A stretch of 64,000 nt of DNA, from contig JBKAGX010000005.1 of the NCBI GenBank assembly GCA_046290575.1, forward strand, positions 62,001 through 126,000, read 5' to 3'. Shown piece after piece: positions 26,752 through 36,409 of the stretch (its first letter is position 1; each line of letters starts with the position of its first letter). Made by a program: the position numbers and the translations under genes. This DNA comes from JANQQJ01 sp046290575 (lineage in GTDB: Bacteria; Pseudomonadota; Alphaproteobacteria; SMXS01). The notes beneath the pieces were generated by a model. The model saw only the letters and a program-made list of their open reading frames with translations. It made no database searches and had not been told where the DNA came from.

Positions 26752-29375
26752 CCACAGCCAACTTCATCAATATCGGCGAGCGGACCAATGTCACAGGGTC
26801 CGCCCGTTTCAAGAAACTCATTCTCGAGGGTGACTTCGATGCCGCGCTCGCTGTTGCACGCCAGCAGGTGGAGAATGGCGCCCAGATCATCGACATCAAT
26901 ATGGATGAGGGCATGCTCGATTCAGAGCAGGCCATGGTCACCTTCCTCAATTTGATCGCCGCCGAGCCTGATATTGCGCGCGTACCGATCATGATCGACA
27001 GCTCGAAGTGGTCGATCATCGAGGCGGGTCTGAAATGCGTGCAGGGGAAGGCCATTGTCAATTCGATCAGCCTGAAAGAAGGTGATGCTCCCTTCATTGA
27101 ACAAGCGCGCAAGATCAGGCGGTATGGCGCAGCAACCGTCGTGATGGCGTTCGATGAAGACGGTCAGGCAGAAACCGCCCAGCGCAAGTTCGAAATCTGC
27201 AAGCGCTCATACGAGGTGCTGACGCAAGAGGTCGGGTTCGCGCCGGAAGACATCATCTTCGACCCCAACATCTTTGCGGTCGCCACCGGCATCGAAGAGC
27301 ACGAGAACTTCTGTGTTGAGTTCTTCGAAGCCTCGAAGCTGATCAAGGCGCACCTGCCTTATGCCCACATTTCCGGTGGGCTTTCCAACGTCTCGTTTTC
27401 GTTTCGCGGCAATGAGACTGTGCGCCGGGCGATGCACTCGGTTTTCCTCTATCACGCAATTCCGGCGGGCCTCGATATGGCCATCGTCAATGCGGGGCAA
27501 CTGGATGTCTATGACCAGATTGAGCCCGAGCTGCGCGAGCGGGTCGAGGATGTGATCCTCAATCGCCGTCCGGACTCGACGGAACGATTGCTCGAGATTG
27601 CAGACAATTTCAGAGGCGAGGGCGCCAAGCAGCGGGTGCAGGATCTGTCGTGGCGCGACGAACCGGTTGCCGCCCGGCTCAGCCACGCACTGGTGAACGG
27701 CATCAACGACTACATCGTTGAGGATACAGAAGAGGCACGCCAGCAATCGACACGGCCGCTCGACGTGATCGAAGGGCCGCTGATGGACGGGATGAATGTA
27801 GTGGGCGATCTTTTTGGTGCCGGAAAAATGTTCCTGCCGCAGGTGGTGAAATCGGCGCGTGTGATGAAACAGGCGGTTGCCCATCTGCTGCCCTATATCG
27901 AAGCAGCAAAACAGGAAGGGTCGTCGACCAAGGGCAAGATCCTGTTGGCGACAGTCAAAGGCGATGTTCACGACATCGGCAAGAACATCGTCGGTGTGGT
28001 GCTGCAGTGTAACAATTTCGAGGTGGTTGATCTGGGCGTCATGGTCCCGGCCAACGATATTCTCGAAACCGCCAAGCGTGAGAAGGTCGATATGATCGGG
28101 CTCTCCGGCCTGATCACGCCGTCGCTTGAAGAAATGTCCCATGTGGCAGGCGAAATGCAGCGTCAGGGCTATGACATGCCGTTGCTGATCGGGGGGGCGA
28201 CAACCTCTCGGGTTCACACGGCCGTCAAGATCGCGCCTTGCTATGAGGGGCCTATCATTCACGTGCTCGACGCGTCCCGCGCGGTTGGCGTGGCCGGAAG
28301 CCTGCTCAGCGACACCATGCGTGATGAGCTGGTCAGCAAAGTCGCGAACGACTATGAGGACATTCGGGTCAAGCGCGCGGCGTCGTCAAAGGCTGACCGG
28401 CTTGTCGGCATCAAGCAAGCGCGCGAGAATGCTTTCCAGATTAACTGGACAGAGTATATGCCGCCGGTCCCGTCTTTTCTCGGCGTACGTCGCTTCGACG
28501 ATTACGATCTTGCGGAACTGGTGCAATACATCGACTGGACACCTTTTTTCCGGACCTGGGAGCTGGCGGGTAATTACCCGCAGATCCTTGAAGACGACGT
28601 GGTCGGCGAGACGGCACGCCAGCTTTTTGCCGACGCACAGGCCATGCTGCAGCGGATCATCGGCGAAGGCTGGCTGAAGGCGCGGGCGGTGATCGGGTTC
28701 TGGCCCGCCAACCGCTCTGGCGACGATATTGATCTGTTCACAGATGACACGCGCTCGGCGCCGCTCAGCACCGTCCATTGCCTGCGCCAGCAGGTCGCCA
28801 AGCGGCAAGGGCGCGCCAATATGTGCCTGGCCGACTTTGTGGCACCCGCGGGCAAGCCTGATTATCTTGGCGGCTTTGCCGTGACCGCCAGCATCGGCAT
28901 CGAAGACAAGCTGGCTGAGTTTGAGGCGAGCCACGATGATTACAATTCCATCCTGCTGAAGGCGCTGGCCGACCGGCTGGCCGAAGCCTTTGCCGAGCGG
29001 ATGCATGAACGGGTCCGCAAGGAATTCTGGGGCTATGGCGCAGATGAAGGCCTTTCCAATGAGGAGCTGATAAAGGAACGGTATCAAGGTATCCGGCCCG
29101 CGCCCGGCTATCCGGCGTGCCCTGATCATACCGAAAAACCGGCGCTGTTCCGGCTGCTGTCGGCCGAAGAGAATGCGGGCATCACGCTGACGGAATCGAT
29201 GGCGATGCTGCCGACCGCGGCGGTCTCCGGCTATTACTTCTCTCATCCGGATGCGCAATATTTCGGTGTCGGCAAGATTGGCCGGGACCAGGTCGAGGAT
29301 TATGCCGCGCGCCGCGGCGACTCCGTTGAGCATACCGAGCGGTGGCTGGCGCCCAATCTGGCATATGACCGCTAG
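26748..29375 (+). CDS. metH: Methionine synthase, folate, cobalamin and activation modules (split MetH, part 2)
   Basis: An 875-residue protein with the remaining MetH modules in order. The methyl-THF (pterin-binding) barrel begins at INIGERTNVTGSARFKKLI (residues 1-270). The cobalamin cap and Rossmann module carries the ligand motif D406-x-H408-x-x-G411. The SAM-dependent reactivation domain (about 540-870) has FAERMHERVRKEFWGYG and YQGIRPAPGYPACPDH. It transfers the methyl group through cobalamin to homocysteine held by the partner protein. It is the last gene of the operon. The enzyme needs cobalamin, and no B12 riboswitch is visible upstream. Confidence 0.95.
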   Translation: MTTANFINIGERTNVTGSARFKKLILEGDFDAALAVARQQVENGAQIIDINMDEGMLDSEQAMVTFLNLIAAEPDIARVPIMIDSSKWSIIEAGLKCVQGKAIVNSISLKEGDAPFIEQARKIRRYGAATVVMAFDEDGQAETAQRKFEICKRSYEVLTQEVGFAPEDIIFDPNIFAVATGIEEHENFCVEFFEASKLIKAHLPYAHISGGLSNVSFSFRGNETVRRAMHSVFLYHAIPAGLDMAIVNAGQLDVYDQIEPELRERVEDVILNRRPDSTERLLEIADNFRGEGAKQRVQDLSWRDEPVAARLSHALVNGINDYIVEDTEEARQQSTRPLDVIEGPLMDGMNVVGDLFGAGKMFLPQVVKSARVMKQAVAHLLPYIEAAKQEGSSTKGKILLATVKGDVHDIGKNIVGVVLQCNNFEVVDLGVMVPANDILETAKREKVDMIGLSGLITPSLEEMSHVAGEMQRQGYDMPLLIGGATTSRVHTAVKIAPCYEGPIIHVLDASRAVGVAGSLLSDTMRDELVSKVANDYEDIRVKRAASSKADRLVGIKQARENAFQINWTEYMPPVPSFLGVRRFDDYDLAELVQYIDWTPFFRTWELAGNYPQILEDDVVGETARQLFADAQAMLQRIIGEGWLKARAVIGFWPANRSGDDIDLFTDDTRSAPLSTVHCLRQQVAKRQGRANMCLADFVAPAGKPDYLGGFAVTASIGIEDKLAEFEASHDDYNSILLKALADRLAEAFAERMHERVRKEFWGYGADEGLSNEELIKERYQGIRPAPGYPACPDHTEKPALFRLLSAEENAGITLTESMAMLPTAAVSGYYFSHPDAQYFGVGKIGRDQVEDYAARRGDSVEHTERWLAPNLAYDR

Positions 29376-29839
29376 GATTGTTTGTCAGGCCGGCGATCGG
29401 GCCTTGCATAGACAGGTCCGCACACAAATGAGCCCAAGTCATTCCAGTACAGTTAACAAGTCAGCACTACTGACATTTGTGCTCCAAGTGCAGCCGAATC
29501 GCGATTTTCCAACAGCGTTTCAGCGACCCGCACTCATGACGTCTTGAGTACTGCGCTTTCTCTTACTACGAACAACCGGAATCAAGGCCATTCTTGCAAG
29601 GGTTTCAAGTGCCCCTTTTTGGTTCAAAAAATATAAATAAAACAAAGGTTTCGTCGCCCGTAAGTCGCGTGAATAGTCGCTGATAACTAGGATTTCCCTC
29701 TTGTTTTTGGCGATTGGCACAGGTACCAAATTGTTAGCAGTACAGAATCCGCCCTGGGCTGTTTGGTTTGGACCTCACGGCGAGTTGGCGTTTTTTGCGT
29801 CTGCTATACGACGCAACACAAGTGAGCCGAGGACTGTTA
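29376..29839 (+). other. 464-base gap between metH and the cold shock gene
   Basis: No convincing gene is present. The stretch holds a weak hairpin (AGGCC-8-GGCCT near 29391) after metH and an AT-rich patch with TATAAATAAAA near 29632, which could be a -10 region. A promoter there would give the cold shock mRNA a leader of about 200 bases, as in other cspA-type genes. I see no further defined signal. Confidence 0.35.
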
Positions 29840-30046
29840 ATGGCTACCGGAACTGTAAAGTGGTTCAATAAAACCAAGGGATATGGGTTCATTGAGCCCG
29901 ATGATGGCGGCAAGGACGTTTTTGTCCATATCACCGCTGTTGAACGCGCGGGCCTCGGCGGCCTGCAAGAAGGTCAGAAATTGGCCTTCGAGCTTGTGCC
30001 CGGCCGCGATGGCCGCACAGCTGCGGATAATATCCAGGAAGCTTAG
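29840..30046 (+). CDS. Cold shock protein, CspA family
   Basis: A 68-residue single cold shock domain. The RNA-binding motifs RNP1 (KGYGFIEPDD) and RNP2 (DVFVHITAVE) and the start TGTVKWFNKTKG are intact. It binds single-stranded RNA and DNA and acts as an RNA chaperone. The ATG at 29840 has GAGG upstream; a frame open to 29768 is not needed. Its stop interlocks with that of the convergent oxoprolinase in a TTAG tetranucleotide. Confidence 0.95.
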   Translation: MATGTVKWFNKTKGYGFIEPDDGGKDVFVHITAVERAGLGGLQEGQKLAFELVPGRDGRTAADNIQEA

Positions 30047-33000
30047 TCGTCCCTGCCGGCGGGTCCGTACCCGCCGCCCCCGGGTGACTGGATAACCAGA
30101 ATATCTCCGGCGCCGAGTTCGGTCTCGGCGCTGCCGGCTAGTACTTTTTCCTCACCGTCTGAACGGATCACGGTGTTGCGCCCCGCTTTCCCCGCTTTGC
30201 CATCGGCCAGTCCGAAGGGCGCGTTCGCCCGATTGTTTGAGAGAATGGCGGCGTGCATGGGTTCGATAAACCGCAACCGGCGATCAATGCCATCGCCGCC
30301 GCGCCACGTTCCCGCGCCGCCTGAGTTTTCTCGTATACCAAACGAGTCGACAAGAACCGGATAACGGAACTCCAGCACTTCTGGATCCGTGAGGCGCGAG
30401 TTCGTCATATGCGTCTGCACGGCGCTGGCACCATGAAAGCCGGGGCCTGCCCCCATACCGCCCGCCAGGGTCTCATAATATTGGTAGCGGGCGTTGCCAA
30501 AGGTCAGGTTGTTCATGGTGCCCTGGGCAGAGGCACTGGCCCCCAGCGCGCCGAACAGCGCGTTGACGATGCACTGAGAGGTTTCCACATTGCCGGCCAC
30601 AACGGCGGCCGGGTAAACCGGTTTCAGGAGGGACGCGTCGGGCACGGTAATGTCCAGCGGACGCAAGCATCCAGCGTTCAGCGGAATGTCATCATCTACC
30701 AGACAGCGAAACACATAAAGCACCGCAGCATGGGTGATGGAAAGGGGGGCGTTGAAATTGTTGGATTGTTGTTCACTTGTACCGGTGAAGTCGATGACGG
30801 CGCGACGGTCTTGCCGTTGGATATGAATGCCCACTTTGATTACAGCGCCGCAATCCATGGTGAGTTCGAACGCACCGTCTGAGAGGGTATCGATCACGCG
30901 CCGGACAGCTTCAGCCGCGTTGTCCTGTACGTGACCCATATAGGCCTGAACTACATCCAGTCCGAACTGATCGACAAGATGGCGCAGCTCTGAAACGCCC
31001 TTTTCATTGGCCGCGGCCTGGGCTTTCAGGTCGGCGATGTTCATATCCGGGTTGCGCGCTGGCCACCGGCCACCGGTCAGAAGTGCCCGGATCCTGGCTT
31101 CCTCGAAGCGGCCCTGGCGGACCATCTGCTCACCGTCAATGAGGACGCCTTCTTCTTCGATGGAGGTTGAGCCCGGCGGCACGGACCCGGGCGTGATGCC
31201 GCCAATGTCCGCGTGATGGCCACGTGTTGCGACATAGAATATCGGTTCGCGCCCAATGAAGACCGGGGTCACAACGGTGATGTCGGGAAGATGCGTGCCA
31301 CCATTATAGGGCGCGTTGGTGACGAAGACGTCGCCCGGCTGCATCGCCGGGTTCTCACGCATGATGGTCTGTACCGCTGCGCCCATCGAGCCCAGATGGA
31401 CTGGAATATGAGGCGCATTGGCAATCAACTCTCCCGCTGAATCGAACAGGGCGCAAGAGAAGTCCAGCCGTTCCTTGATGTTAACGGATTGCGCGGTCTT
31501 CTCGATCACCGCGCCCATCTGCTCGGCAATCGACATGAACAGATTGTTGAAGATTTCCAGCTGGATCGGGTCAGCCGATGTGCCGATGGCAGCGTCGCGC
31601 CGTGCCTTGGTCACACGTTCCAGGATCAGGTCACCTCGGGCGTTGACAGTCCCGGACCAGCCGGGCTCGACCACATTGGTACCGTGCGGTTCAGAAATGA
31701 TCGCTGGCCCGTTGAGTGTGTGTCCGGGCAGCAGCGATTGCCGGTCAACCAGAACTGCCTGTTGCCATTTACCCGCCATGAAGATTCTTGTGGTCTCACT
31801 CTGGCCGCTGATTGGCGACGTTGCAGCAGATTTGATCTCGGGTTCGGGCATCAGACCGACGGCTTCCAGACTAACCGCTTCGATCACCAGCACTTTCTCG
31901 GGATCGAGAAAGCCAAATCGTTGTTGGTGGGCGGTTTCGAAAGCCGCTGTAATCTCAGCGAGCGAACCAAAACCAACCTCGAGCGCGGTATCGGTGCCGG
32001 CATATTTGATATGCAGGCGCCGGTGCGTCTCGACCCGGTCTGCCAGGGGTTCGACTGGTGGGATTGCGTCCGCCTGAAGCCGGTCATAGATGTGCTCAAG
32101 ATCTGCCAGTGAGGCTGCATCAAGGCGTCTCTCGACGGTCTCTTCACGCATTTCCCGCGCCTCGGCCAGACCCATACCCAGCGCGGATAGCACGCCACCC
32201 ATCGGGTGGATCATCACGCGGGTCATGCCCAGCGCGTCGGCGACCAGACAGGCGTGCTGGCCCCCTGCGCCACCAAAACAGACCAGCGTATAGTCAGAGA
32301 CATCGTGTCCGCGCTCCAGCGAAATGCGTTTGATGGCGCGGGCCATGTTCTCGACGGCGATGGCGAGAAAGCCTTCGGCAACGTCTTCGGCAGACTTGCC
32401 TGCCTGTGCCGCCAGTGCGGCGAATCCTGTGCGGACGGCATCGATATCGAGCGGCTCGGTGCCGGTCTTGCCAAATACCTTGGGGAACCGGTCGGGCCGG
32501 ATTTTGCCGAGCATGACATTGCAGTCTGTCACGCTCAGCGGACCACCCTTGCCATAGCTGGCAGGGCCGGGATTGGCGCCCGCAGAGTCCGGGCCGACGC
32601 GGAACCGCTCGCCATCGAACTGAAGAATCGACCCGCCACCAGCAGCGACCGTATGGATATGCATCATCGGCGCGCGGATGCGCGTGCCCGCGACGACACT
32701 GTCGAACACCCGCTCGAATGTGCCGTCGAAGTGGCAGACATCGGTGGAGGTGCCGCCCATGTCGAACCCGATAATTTTGTTGAAGCCCGCCTTTTGGGCC
32801 GTGCGCACCGCACCGACGACACCGCCTGCCGGTCCCGACAGGATGGCGTCCTTGCCCTGAAACCGATGTGCTTCGGTCAGTCCGCCATTCGACTGCATGA
32901 ACATCAGTTTCGTGTCGCCGACATGGCTCTCGATCTGATTTACATAACGCCGCAGGATGGGAGACAGATAGGCATCAGCAACGGTGGTATCGCCGCGCCC

Positions 33001-33615
33001 GACGATTTTCATCAGCGGGCTCGCCCGGTGGCTGACCGATATCTGGCTGAAGCCCAGTTCCCGGCAGAGCGCCTCCAGCGCCATTTCATGATCCGGGTAT
33101 CGATAGGCATGCATCAGGCAGATGGCGACGCTGTCGATACCATCTGCTCGCACCTGGGACAGCGCGTCGCGGGCCGTTGCCAGATCGAGTGGGACAAGCA
33201 CCTCGCCGGTCGCGGATAGCCGCTCATCGACCTCGACGACCCGGTCATAAAGAGGTTCAGGCAGTTTGATGTCCAGGTCGAAAAGTCTTGGCCTGTTCTG
33301 ATAACCAATGCGCAGCGCATCCCTGAAGCCTCTGGTCGTGACGAACAGGGTTTGCGCACCCTGCCGTTCCAGCAGCGCGTTGGTCGCGACTGTCGTCCCC
33401 ATTTTGATGGCGGCGATGTCACTGCTGGGGATCGCGTCTCGGTCGTTCAACCCGAGCAGCGCGCGGATGCCGGCGACAGCGGCATCGTCATAGCGTTCCG
33501 GGTCTTCCGACAGCAGCTTATGCGTTACCAGCGCACCATCGGGGCGCAGCGCGACGATGTCGGTGAACGTCCCGCCCCGGTCGATCCAGAATTGCCATTT
33601 TTTACAATTGGTCAT
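30043..33615 (-). CDS. 5-oxoprolinase/hydantoinase A-B fusion protein
   Basis: A 1190-residue fusion of hydantoinase A (residues 1-about 680) and hydantoinase B (about 690-1190). The A half has an N-terminal ATP-binding fold with FWIDRGGTFTDIVALRPDG and the second phosphate motif IGFDMGGTSTDVCHFDG. The B half starts at DPIQLEIFNNLFMSIAEQMG and includes GSMGAAVQTIMREN and RGHHADIGGITPGS. Enzymes with this layout hydrolyse 5-oxoproline to glutamate with ATP, though related ones act on hydantoins, so the substrate is not certain. The stop of a short open frame overlaps its ATG (see findings). Confidence 0.92.
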   Translation of the reverse strand: MTNCKKWQFWIDRGGTFTDIVALRPDGALVTHKLLSEDPERYDDAAVAGIRALLGLNDRDAIPSSDIAAIKMGTTVATNALLERQGAQTLFVTTRGFRDALRIGYQNRPRLFDLDIKLPEPLYDRVVEVDERLSATGEVLVPLDLATARDALSQVRADGIDSVAICLMHAYRYPDHEMALEALCRELGFSQISVSHRASPLMKIVGRGDTTVADAYLSPILRRYVNQIESHVGDTKLMFMQSNGGLTEAHRFQGKDAILSGPAGGVVGAVRTAQKAGFNKIIGFDMGGTSTDVCHFDGTFERVFDSVVAGTRIRAPMMHIHTVAAGGGSILQFDGERFRVGPDSAGANPGPASYGKGGPLSVTDCNVMLGKIRPDRFPKVFGKTGTEPLDIDAVRTGFAALAAQAGKSAEDVAEGFLAIAVENMARAIKRISLERGHDVSDYTLVCFGGAGGQHACLVADALGMTRVMIHPMGGVLSALGMGLAEAREMREETVERRLDAASLADLEHIYDRLQADAIPPVEPLADRVETHRRLHIKYAGTDTALEVGFGSLAEITAAFETAHQQRFGFLDPEKVLVIEAVSLEAVGLMPEPEIKSAATSPISGQSETTRIFMAGKWQQAVLVDRQSLLPGHTLNGPAIISEPHGTNVVEPGWSGTVNARGDLILERVTKARRDAAIGTSADPIQLEIFNNLFMSIAEQMGAVIEKTAQSVNIKERLDFSCALFDSAGELIANAPHIPVHLGSMGAAVQTIMRENPAMQPGDVFVTNAPYNGGTHLPDITVVTPVFIGREPIFYVATRGHHADIGGITPGSVPPGSTSIEEEGVLIDGEQMVRQGRFEEARIRALLTGGRWPARNPDMNIADLKAQAAANEKGVSELRHLVDQFGLDVVQAYMGHVQDNAAEAVRRVIDTLSDGAFELTMDCGAVIKVGIHIQRQDRRAVIDFTGTSEQQSNNFNAPLSITHAAVLYVFRCLVDDDIPLNAGCLRPLDITVPDASLLKPVYPAAVVAGNVETSQCIVNALFGALGASASAQGTMNNLTFGNARYQYYETLAGGMGAGPGFHGASAVQTHMTNSRLTDPEVLEFRYPVLVDSFGIRENSGGAGTWRGGDGIDRRLRFIEPMHAAILSNNRANAPFGLADGKAGKAGRNTVIRSDGEEKVLAGSAETELGAGDILVIQSPGGGGYGPAGRDD

Positions 33616-33754
33616 TCATAGGCTGCATCTACCTGGAGGTCGCCCTGCGCGACCAGCTTGATCAAGAAGTTGAGGTTTGTTTCTACTGCAGGAAAATAGC
33701 TATTACACTAGTTTCACCGGATCGTTTTCAAAGAGCAAAGGGGGAGGCAAAAAA

Positions 33755-34219
33755 ATGTCCGATCGACGCGCAGAAATTGTTGCCGACAAACACGAAATCG
33801 AAACCTTGCAGAGGCTGTACGCCAAGGCCACCGACAAACTCGGGATGGAGTCAGCAGATATCAGGGAAGAGGGCAGGAAAATCTATCACCGGATTTTCAC
33901 GCCGGACGCCCAGGTGCGCACGGCCAACACGGGAGATGACTTTGTTGCCGACGGCCCTGATGGCTGGGCCGAGGTCGCCGAATCCGCGTTGAAGGACTAC
34001 ATCGGCACGCAGCACCTTATCGGTACGCAATTGACGGATGTTGATGGTGATCAGGGTGAGATGGAGAGCTATTTGAACGCCTGGCACAAGAACCCGGACA
34101 ATTCGGTCTATTATTTCCTGGGCACGTATATCTCGAAGGTCAGGCGATATGAGGAAGGCTGGAAAATCTACGACATGACGCTCAGGCTGGATACCAGCGG
34201 AATCGTTCAAACAACCTAG
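33755..34219 (+). CDS. NTF2-like (SnoaL-type) protein
   Basis: A 154-residue protein of the nuclear transport factor 2-like fold: an N-terminal helix (ADKHEIETLQRLYAKATD), a strand-rich core with IFTPDAQVRTAN, a helix-sheet hairpin (YIGTQHLIGTQLTDVDGD), and YFLGTYISKVRRYEEGWKI. Such proteins are either small enzymes (isomerases, dehydratases) or ligand-binding partners, and the active site residues do not tell which. ATG 33755 follows a very strong GGGGGAGG site. It diverges from the oxoprolinase gene. Confidence 0.75.
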   Translation: MSDRRAEIVADKHEIETLQRLYAKATDKLGMESADIREEGRKIYHRIFTPDAQVRTANTGDDFVADGPDGWAEVAESALKDYIGTQHLIGTQLTDVDGDQGEMESYLNAWHKNPDNSVYYFLGTYISKVRRYEEGWKIYDMTLRLDTSGIVQTT

Positions 34220-34246
34220 CGGCGGCTCTCGCCGCTCAGTTGGTAA

Positions 34247-35254
34247 TCAAACCTTAACGACGGTCTTGCCGAAGTTCTGACCGGCAAACAGGTCTGCAAA
34301 TGCGACACCGCAGTTCTCGACGCCCTCATACATATGCTCAATCGCCCTGATGTCGCCTGCCTTGAGCCATGTTGAAAGCTGCCCCCGCGCTTCGGGATAG
34401 CGGTCCAGCTTCGTGTGGGTCATGAACCCCTGCAACGTTGCCCATTTGGAGACGATCTGAAAAAGGTTCGATGGGCCGGGGGTGGCAGCCTGATCGCCGT
34501 AGGTCGCAACTGCGCCACAGAAGGGGATGCGCGCGCCTTCGTTGATCTGGTCCAGCACGACCTCCAGCAAGGGCCCGCCGACATTATCGAAGTAGACGTC
34601 GATCCCATTCGGGGCGACGTCGGCCAGGCGATCCACTAGGTTCGCGTCGTTGTAGTTCACGCCGACGTCATACCCCAGTTCGTGCTCCAGACGCCGGCAC
34701 TTGTCGTCATTGCCCGCGAAGCCGATGGTTCGCGCGCCTTTGAGTTTTGCAATCTGCCCGGCAATGGACCCGACAGCGCCACCGGCGGCTGAAATCAGGA
34801 CGGTCTCTCCCGGTTGCGGCTTGCCAATATCGTTTAGCCCGAAATAGGCCGACATGCCCGTGTCACCCAGGACGCCCAGATGATAGCTCAGCGGATGCAC
34901 TCCATCATCTTCAAGCACCACATGCCAGTCATCAGCGGTCAGGATGGAGAATGCCTCCCAGGCCAGACGCGCCATGATCAATGCACCCTCTTTGTAATCC
35001 GGGTTCTTCGACTCGATGATTTTTCCCAGGATCAATCCCATCACCGGTTTGTCCAGGGGCATGGCCGGCAAGACATTGTCACCGGAGCCTTCGTCCATCC
35101 AGTTGCGGAAGCCGGCATCGAGCGACACGTAGAGGTTCTCGATAAGCGCTTCACCGGGATTGAGCGCCGGCGTTTCCGACGTGACCACTCCGAAGTCAGA
35201 GGCCTTTGGTTTGCCGTCGGGCCGCTTCGCCAATGTCACCTGGGTGTTCTTCAT
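34247..35254 (-). CDS. NADP-dependent medium-chain oxidoreductase (CurA-like)
   Basis: A 335-residue MDR-family oxidoreductase. The nucleotide motif ISAAGGAVGSIAGQIAKLKG (about residues 150-170), the strand RTIGFAGNDDKCRRLEHELG, and DVYFDNVGGPLLEVVLDQI are typical of the zinc-free leukotriene B4 dehydrogenase/CurA group that reduces enones with NADPH. There are no zinc-binding Cys clusters, which fits that group. ATG 35254 with GGAG seven bases upstream is preferred to a TTG four codons earlier. It lies between an NTF2-like protein and an aldo/keto reductase. Confidence 0.92.
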   Translation of the reverse strand: MKNTQVTLAKRPDGKPKASDFGVVTSETPALNPGEALIENLYVSLDAGFRNWMDEGSGDNVLPAMPLDKPVMGLILGKIIESKNPDYKEGALIMARLAWEAFSILTADDWHVVLEDDGVHPLSYHLGVLGDTGMSAYFGLNDIGKPQPGETVLISAAGGAVGSIAGQIAKLKGARTIGFAGNDDKCRRLEHELGYDVGVNYNDANLVDRLADVAPNGIDVYFDNVGGPLLEVVLDQINEGARIPFCGAVATYGDQAATPGPSNLFQIVSKWATLQGFMTHTKLDRYPEARGQLSTWLKAGDIRAIEHMYEGVENCGVAFADLFAGQNFGKTVVKV

Positions 35255-35334
35255 ATGGATCTCCAAATCCGCGACTGTGATTGCTTTTGACGCGACCTAT
35301 AACGCTGAACACTGAGAACGGCGAGAAAAGTGTT

Positions 35335-36342
35335 CTATCGGTACCCCTCCTGAACGGGCACACGTGGCAATCGCCACCAGATAGAATCGCACAGCGCCAC
35401 AAGCTCATCGCTCAGCGTAAGGTTGGCCCCGGCGATGGTCGCGTCGAGTTGCTTCGGGCGGCTGGCGCCGATAATGGCGGAGGTGATGCCCTTCTGGCGC
35501 AGCACCCAGGACACTGCGACAGAGGCCAGTGAATGGCCCTCGGCTTTTGCCTTCTCATTCAAACCGGTGATCAGCTGGAGTTTCTCTTCCTGCCAATATC
35601 GCTGCTGATAGACAGCGCCCGCTTGCGGCAGGGAAAAGCGCGAGCCTTCCTCAACGTCCTGACCTGCCCTATAGCGGCCTGAGAGCATGCCCCCGGCGAT
35701 CGGGTTATAGACAATGACGCCGACATCCTTGTCGCGGCAGAGTGGCAGCAGCTCGGTCTCGATATCGCGATAGAGCAGATTGTAGCGCGGCTGCACCGTC
35801 TCATAGCGGGCCAGGCCCAGCCGCTCGCTGGCCGAAAGCGCATCCATCAGCCGCCAGGCCGGATAGTTGGAGCAGCCGACATAGCGGATCTTGCCGTCGC
35901 GCACGAGATCATCATAGGCGCGCATGGTTTCTTCAATCGGCGTGTGCGGATCGAAAAAATGTGCTTGATAGAGATCGATGACGTCGGTCTTCAGCCGCTT
36001 CAGGCTGTCCTCGACACGACGCTGGATGTTGAAGCGCGACAGGCCCTGGTCATTGACTGTGGGGCCCATCGGCACGCGGCACTTTGTTGCCAGGAAAACC
36101 TTGTCCCGGACGCCGCGGTCCTTCATCCATTTGCCGATGATCTTTTCGGTGCGTCCGGCACGGTCGGCGCCGCCGCCTAGCGGATAGCCGTCCGCGGTAT
36201 CGAAGAAGTCGATGCCGGCTTCAAACGCCTTGTCCATGATCGCGAAGGAAGTTTCCTTATCGCATTGCATGCCGAATGTCATGGTGCCCAGACAAAGCGG
36301 CGGCACGCGTGTGCCCGTGCGTCCTAGTGGTCGTAACTTCAT
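35335..36342 (-). CDS. Aldo/keto reductase
   Basis: A 335-residue NAD(P)H-dependent aldo/keto reductase, (beta/alpha)8 barrel. Key elements are FFDTADGYPLGGGADRAG (catalytic Asp and Tyr), VFLATKCRV with the catalytic Lys, and VIDLYQAHFFDP, where an active-site His is seen. GCSNYPAWRL and the cofactor loop GASRPKQLDATI close the barrel. ATG 36342 follows GGAGCGAGAT; an in-frame start at 36411 overlaps the divergent gene. The substrate is unknown. Confidence 0.93.
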   Translation of the reverse strand: MKLRPLGRTGTRVPPLCLGTMTFGMQCDKETSFAIMDKAFEAGIDFFDTADGYPLGGGADRAGRTEKIIGKWMKDRGVRDKVFLATKCRVPMGPTVNDQGLSRFNIQRRVEDSLKRLKTDVIDLYQAHFFDPHTPIEETMRAYDDLVRDGKIRYVGCSNYPAWRLMDALSASERLGLARYETVQPRYNLLYRDIETELLPLCRDKDVGVIVYNPIAGGMLSGRYRAGQDVEEGSRFSLPQAGAVYQQRYWQEEKLQLITGLNEKAKAEGHSLASVAVSWVLRQKGITSAIIGASRPKQLDATIAGANLTLSDELVALCDSIWWRLPRVPVQEGYR

Positions 36343-36409
36343 ATCTCGCTCCTTTGCGTTAGCCCGATCATGCACTACGCTTCGCCGCAGAAACAGGGGA
36401 GATAGAATC

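Noticed and set aside
29717..29742. TGGCAC near 29717 considered as a sigma54 promoter for the cold shock gene
   Set aside because: No TTGC element at the required spacing; the downstream bases read CCAA.
32206..33219. 337-codon open frame antisense to the oxoprolinase gene
   Set aside because: The opposite strand carries a complete, well conserved fusion enzyme over the whole stretch; the antisense translation is His/Arg-rich and resembles no protein.
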